From contig JALOMZ010000152.1 in NCBI GenBank assembly GCA_025455205.1, positions 1 to 5,683 on the forward strand: a stretch of DNA of 5,683 nucleotides, read 5' to 3'. Each line of letters begins with the position of its first letter. Position 1 is the stretch's first letter. Position numbers and translations under genes: made by a program. The stretch is from Chitinophagaceae bacterium (GTDB lineage Bacteria > Bacteroidota > Bacteroidia > Chitinophagales > Chitinophagaceae). Below are positions 4,657-5,683 of this stretch, piece after piece. The notes under the pieces are model-generated. The model was not told the DNA's origin, searched no databases, and saw only the letters and a program-made list of their open reading frames with translations.

Positions 4657-5683
4657 ATGAACGCAGCCACCTTTAAGCAGATAGCCCCTACCATTCCGCA
4701 CCTGCCCGGCGTGTACAAGTACTTCGACGCCGGCGGTACCATTATTTATGTAGGCAAGGCCAAGGACCTTCGCAAGCGGGTGAGTTCCTACTTTAACAAG
4801 CAATGGGTGGGATACAAAACGCATGAGCTTGTACAGCGCATTGAACGCATCGAATTCACCGTGGTGAACAGCGAACAGGATGCGTTCTTTCTGGAAAACG
4901 CGCTCATCAAGGAACTGCAGCCGAAATACAATATTGATCTCAAGGACGATAAGACCTATCCCTATATCGTCATCAAGAAAGAACCCTTCCCCCGGGTGTT
5001 CCTTACCCGACGCAGGATCAACGATGGCAGCGAATACCTCGGCCCCTTCACCTCCGTTGCGCGGGTACGCGAGCTGCTGCTGTTCATCAAACAGCATATC
5101 CAGCTGCGCACCTGCAAGCTGCAACTGACACAGAAGAATATTCAGGCCCGCAAGTTCAAGGTCTGCCTGGAATACCACCTCGGCAACTGCAAAGCCCCCT
5201 GTGTTGGCTTTCAAACTGAAGCCGAATACCAGGAAGGCCTGGCACGACTGAAGCAGGTGCTGAAAGGCAAGCTGGGGGGCGTGATCCAGTATTACAAGGA
5301 TGAAATGCGCCGGCATGCAGAGAACCTGGAATTTGAGAAAGCGCAGGTGGTGAAAAAGAAGCTGGAACACCTGGAGCAATACCAGGCCAAAAGCGTTGTG
5401 GTAAGCCATACGGTGGGCGATGTGGATGTGTTCACCCTGCTCAAAGACGGCGAAACAGCCTTTGTAAACTACCTCATGGTGCGCGGCGGTACCATTGTGC
5501 AAACCCATACCCTGCGCCTGAACCCCCATCTCGACGAAACCGACGGGGAAGTACTCTCCTTTGCCATGGCACGCATCCGCGAGGCATTTCAGAGCGATGC
5601 TGCCGAAGTGGTGGTACCCGTAGACCTGGAATATGCCGAACCGGGTATCACCATCACCATACCCCGCGCAGGCGACAAAAAGA
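4657..5683 (+). CDS. uvrC: UvrABC excinuclease subunit C (UvrC), partial (3' end outside window)
   Basis: UvrC is the nuclease of nucleotide excision repair: recruited by UvrB at a DNA lesion, it cuts on both sides of the damage in the cytoplasm. Residues about 14-92 are the GIY-YIG domain for the 3' cut, with GVYKYF (Tyr20), IIYVGKAKDLRKR (Tyr31, Arg39), catalytic Glu80 in FFLENALIKE and Asn92 in PKYN. Residues 151-184 carry the Cys-rich motif with Cys153, Cys170, Cys178 and Cys182 (CLEYHLGNCKAPCVG); the corresponding cysteines in E. coli bind an iron-sulfur cluster. Residues about 210-245 are the UVR motif that contacts UvrB (NLEFEKAQVVKKKLEHLEQY). The RNase H-like domain for the 5' cut begins after about residue 246 and is cut by the window edge; 342 of roughly 600 codons are present. 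The ATG at 4657 gives the normal N-terminus. All visible key residues are intact. No strong promoter is seen in the 36-base gap upstream. Confidence 0.98.
   Translation, partial: MNAATFKQIAPTIPHLPGVYKYFDAGGTIIYVGKAKDLRKRVSSYFNKQWVGYKTHELVQRIERIEFTVVNSEQDAFFLENALIKELQPKYNIDLKDDKTYPYIVIKKEPFPRVFLTRRRINDGSEYLGPFTSVARVRELLLFIKQHIQLRTCKLQLTQKNIQARKFKVCLEYHLGNCKAPCVGFQTEAEYQEGLARLKQVLKGKLGGVIQYYKDEMRRHAENLEFEKAQVVKKKLEHLEQYQAKSVVVSHTVGDVDVFTLLKDGETAFVNYLMVRGGTIVQTHTLRLNPHLDETDGEVLSFAMARIREAFQSDAAEVVVPVDLEYAEPGITITIPRAGDKK

Noticed and set aside
4636..5529. A 297-codon open frame on the minus strand
   Set aside because: It lies antisense to uvrC, whose domain motifs are unmistakable, and its translation resembles no family I know.
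1..5683. Insertion sequence, phage, CRISPR or tRNA signals
   Set aside because: No transposase, integrase, regularly spaced repeats, flanking inverted repeats or tRNA cloverleaf were found. Base composition looks even across the window.

Overview
The window looks like chromosomal DNA from a GC-rich member of the Bacteroidota, most likely a Chitinophagaceae relative. The signs are a UvrC of Bacteroidota type, an ECF sigma factor followed by an outer-membrane beta-barrel gene, a promoter matching the Bacteroidota -33/-7 form (TTTG, 18 bases, TATATTTG), the lack of clear Shine-Dalgarno sequences, and short leaders. The genus cannot be fixed from this sequence alone.

Layout. Positions 1-1626 (minus strand) hold the first 542 codons of a secreted family 2 glycoside hydrolase of the beta-mannosidase type, whose 3' end lies outside the window. 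Both catalytic glutamates are present, but the central immunoglobulin-like domain of the family is almost entirely missing and a short proline-rich stretch takes its place. Positions 1627-1870 (244 bases) are a divergent intergenic region. It holds a good promoter for the hydrolase, a 12-base exact direct repeat and, touching the start codon of the next gene, a 9-bp stem-loop. Positions 1871-2440 (plus) encode an ECF-type sigma factor. Positions 2516-3982 (plus) encode an unusual membrane protein: a short cytoplasmic part, one inner-membrane helix, a linker of about 180 low-complexity residues and a C-terminal beta-barrel. Positions 4027-4620 (plus) encode a small probable lipoprotein of unknown function. 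Positions 4657-5683 (plus) hold the first 342 codons of uvrC, cut by the window edge.

How the genes may work together. The sigma factor and the barrel protein are a likely two-gene unit. By position and topology the barrel protein could be the sigma factor's membrane partner, tying the outer membrane directly to a cytoplasmic regulator; this is inference, since no known anti-sigma domain is visible. The hydrolase is transcribed away from the sigma gene, and the two share the upstream region, so co-regulation is possible but unproven. The lipoprotein and uvrC follow on the same strand with short gaps (44 and 36 bases) and may be co-transcribed with each other. No tRNA, rRNA, insertion sequence, CRISPR array or clear intrinsic terminator was seen.
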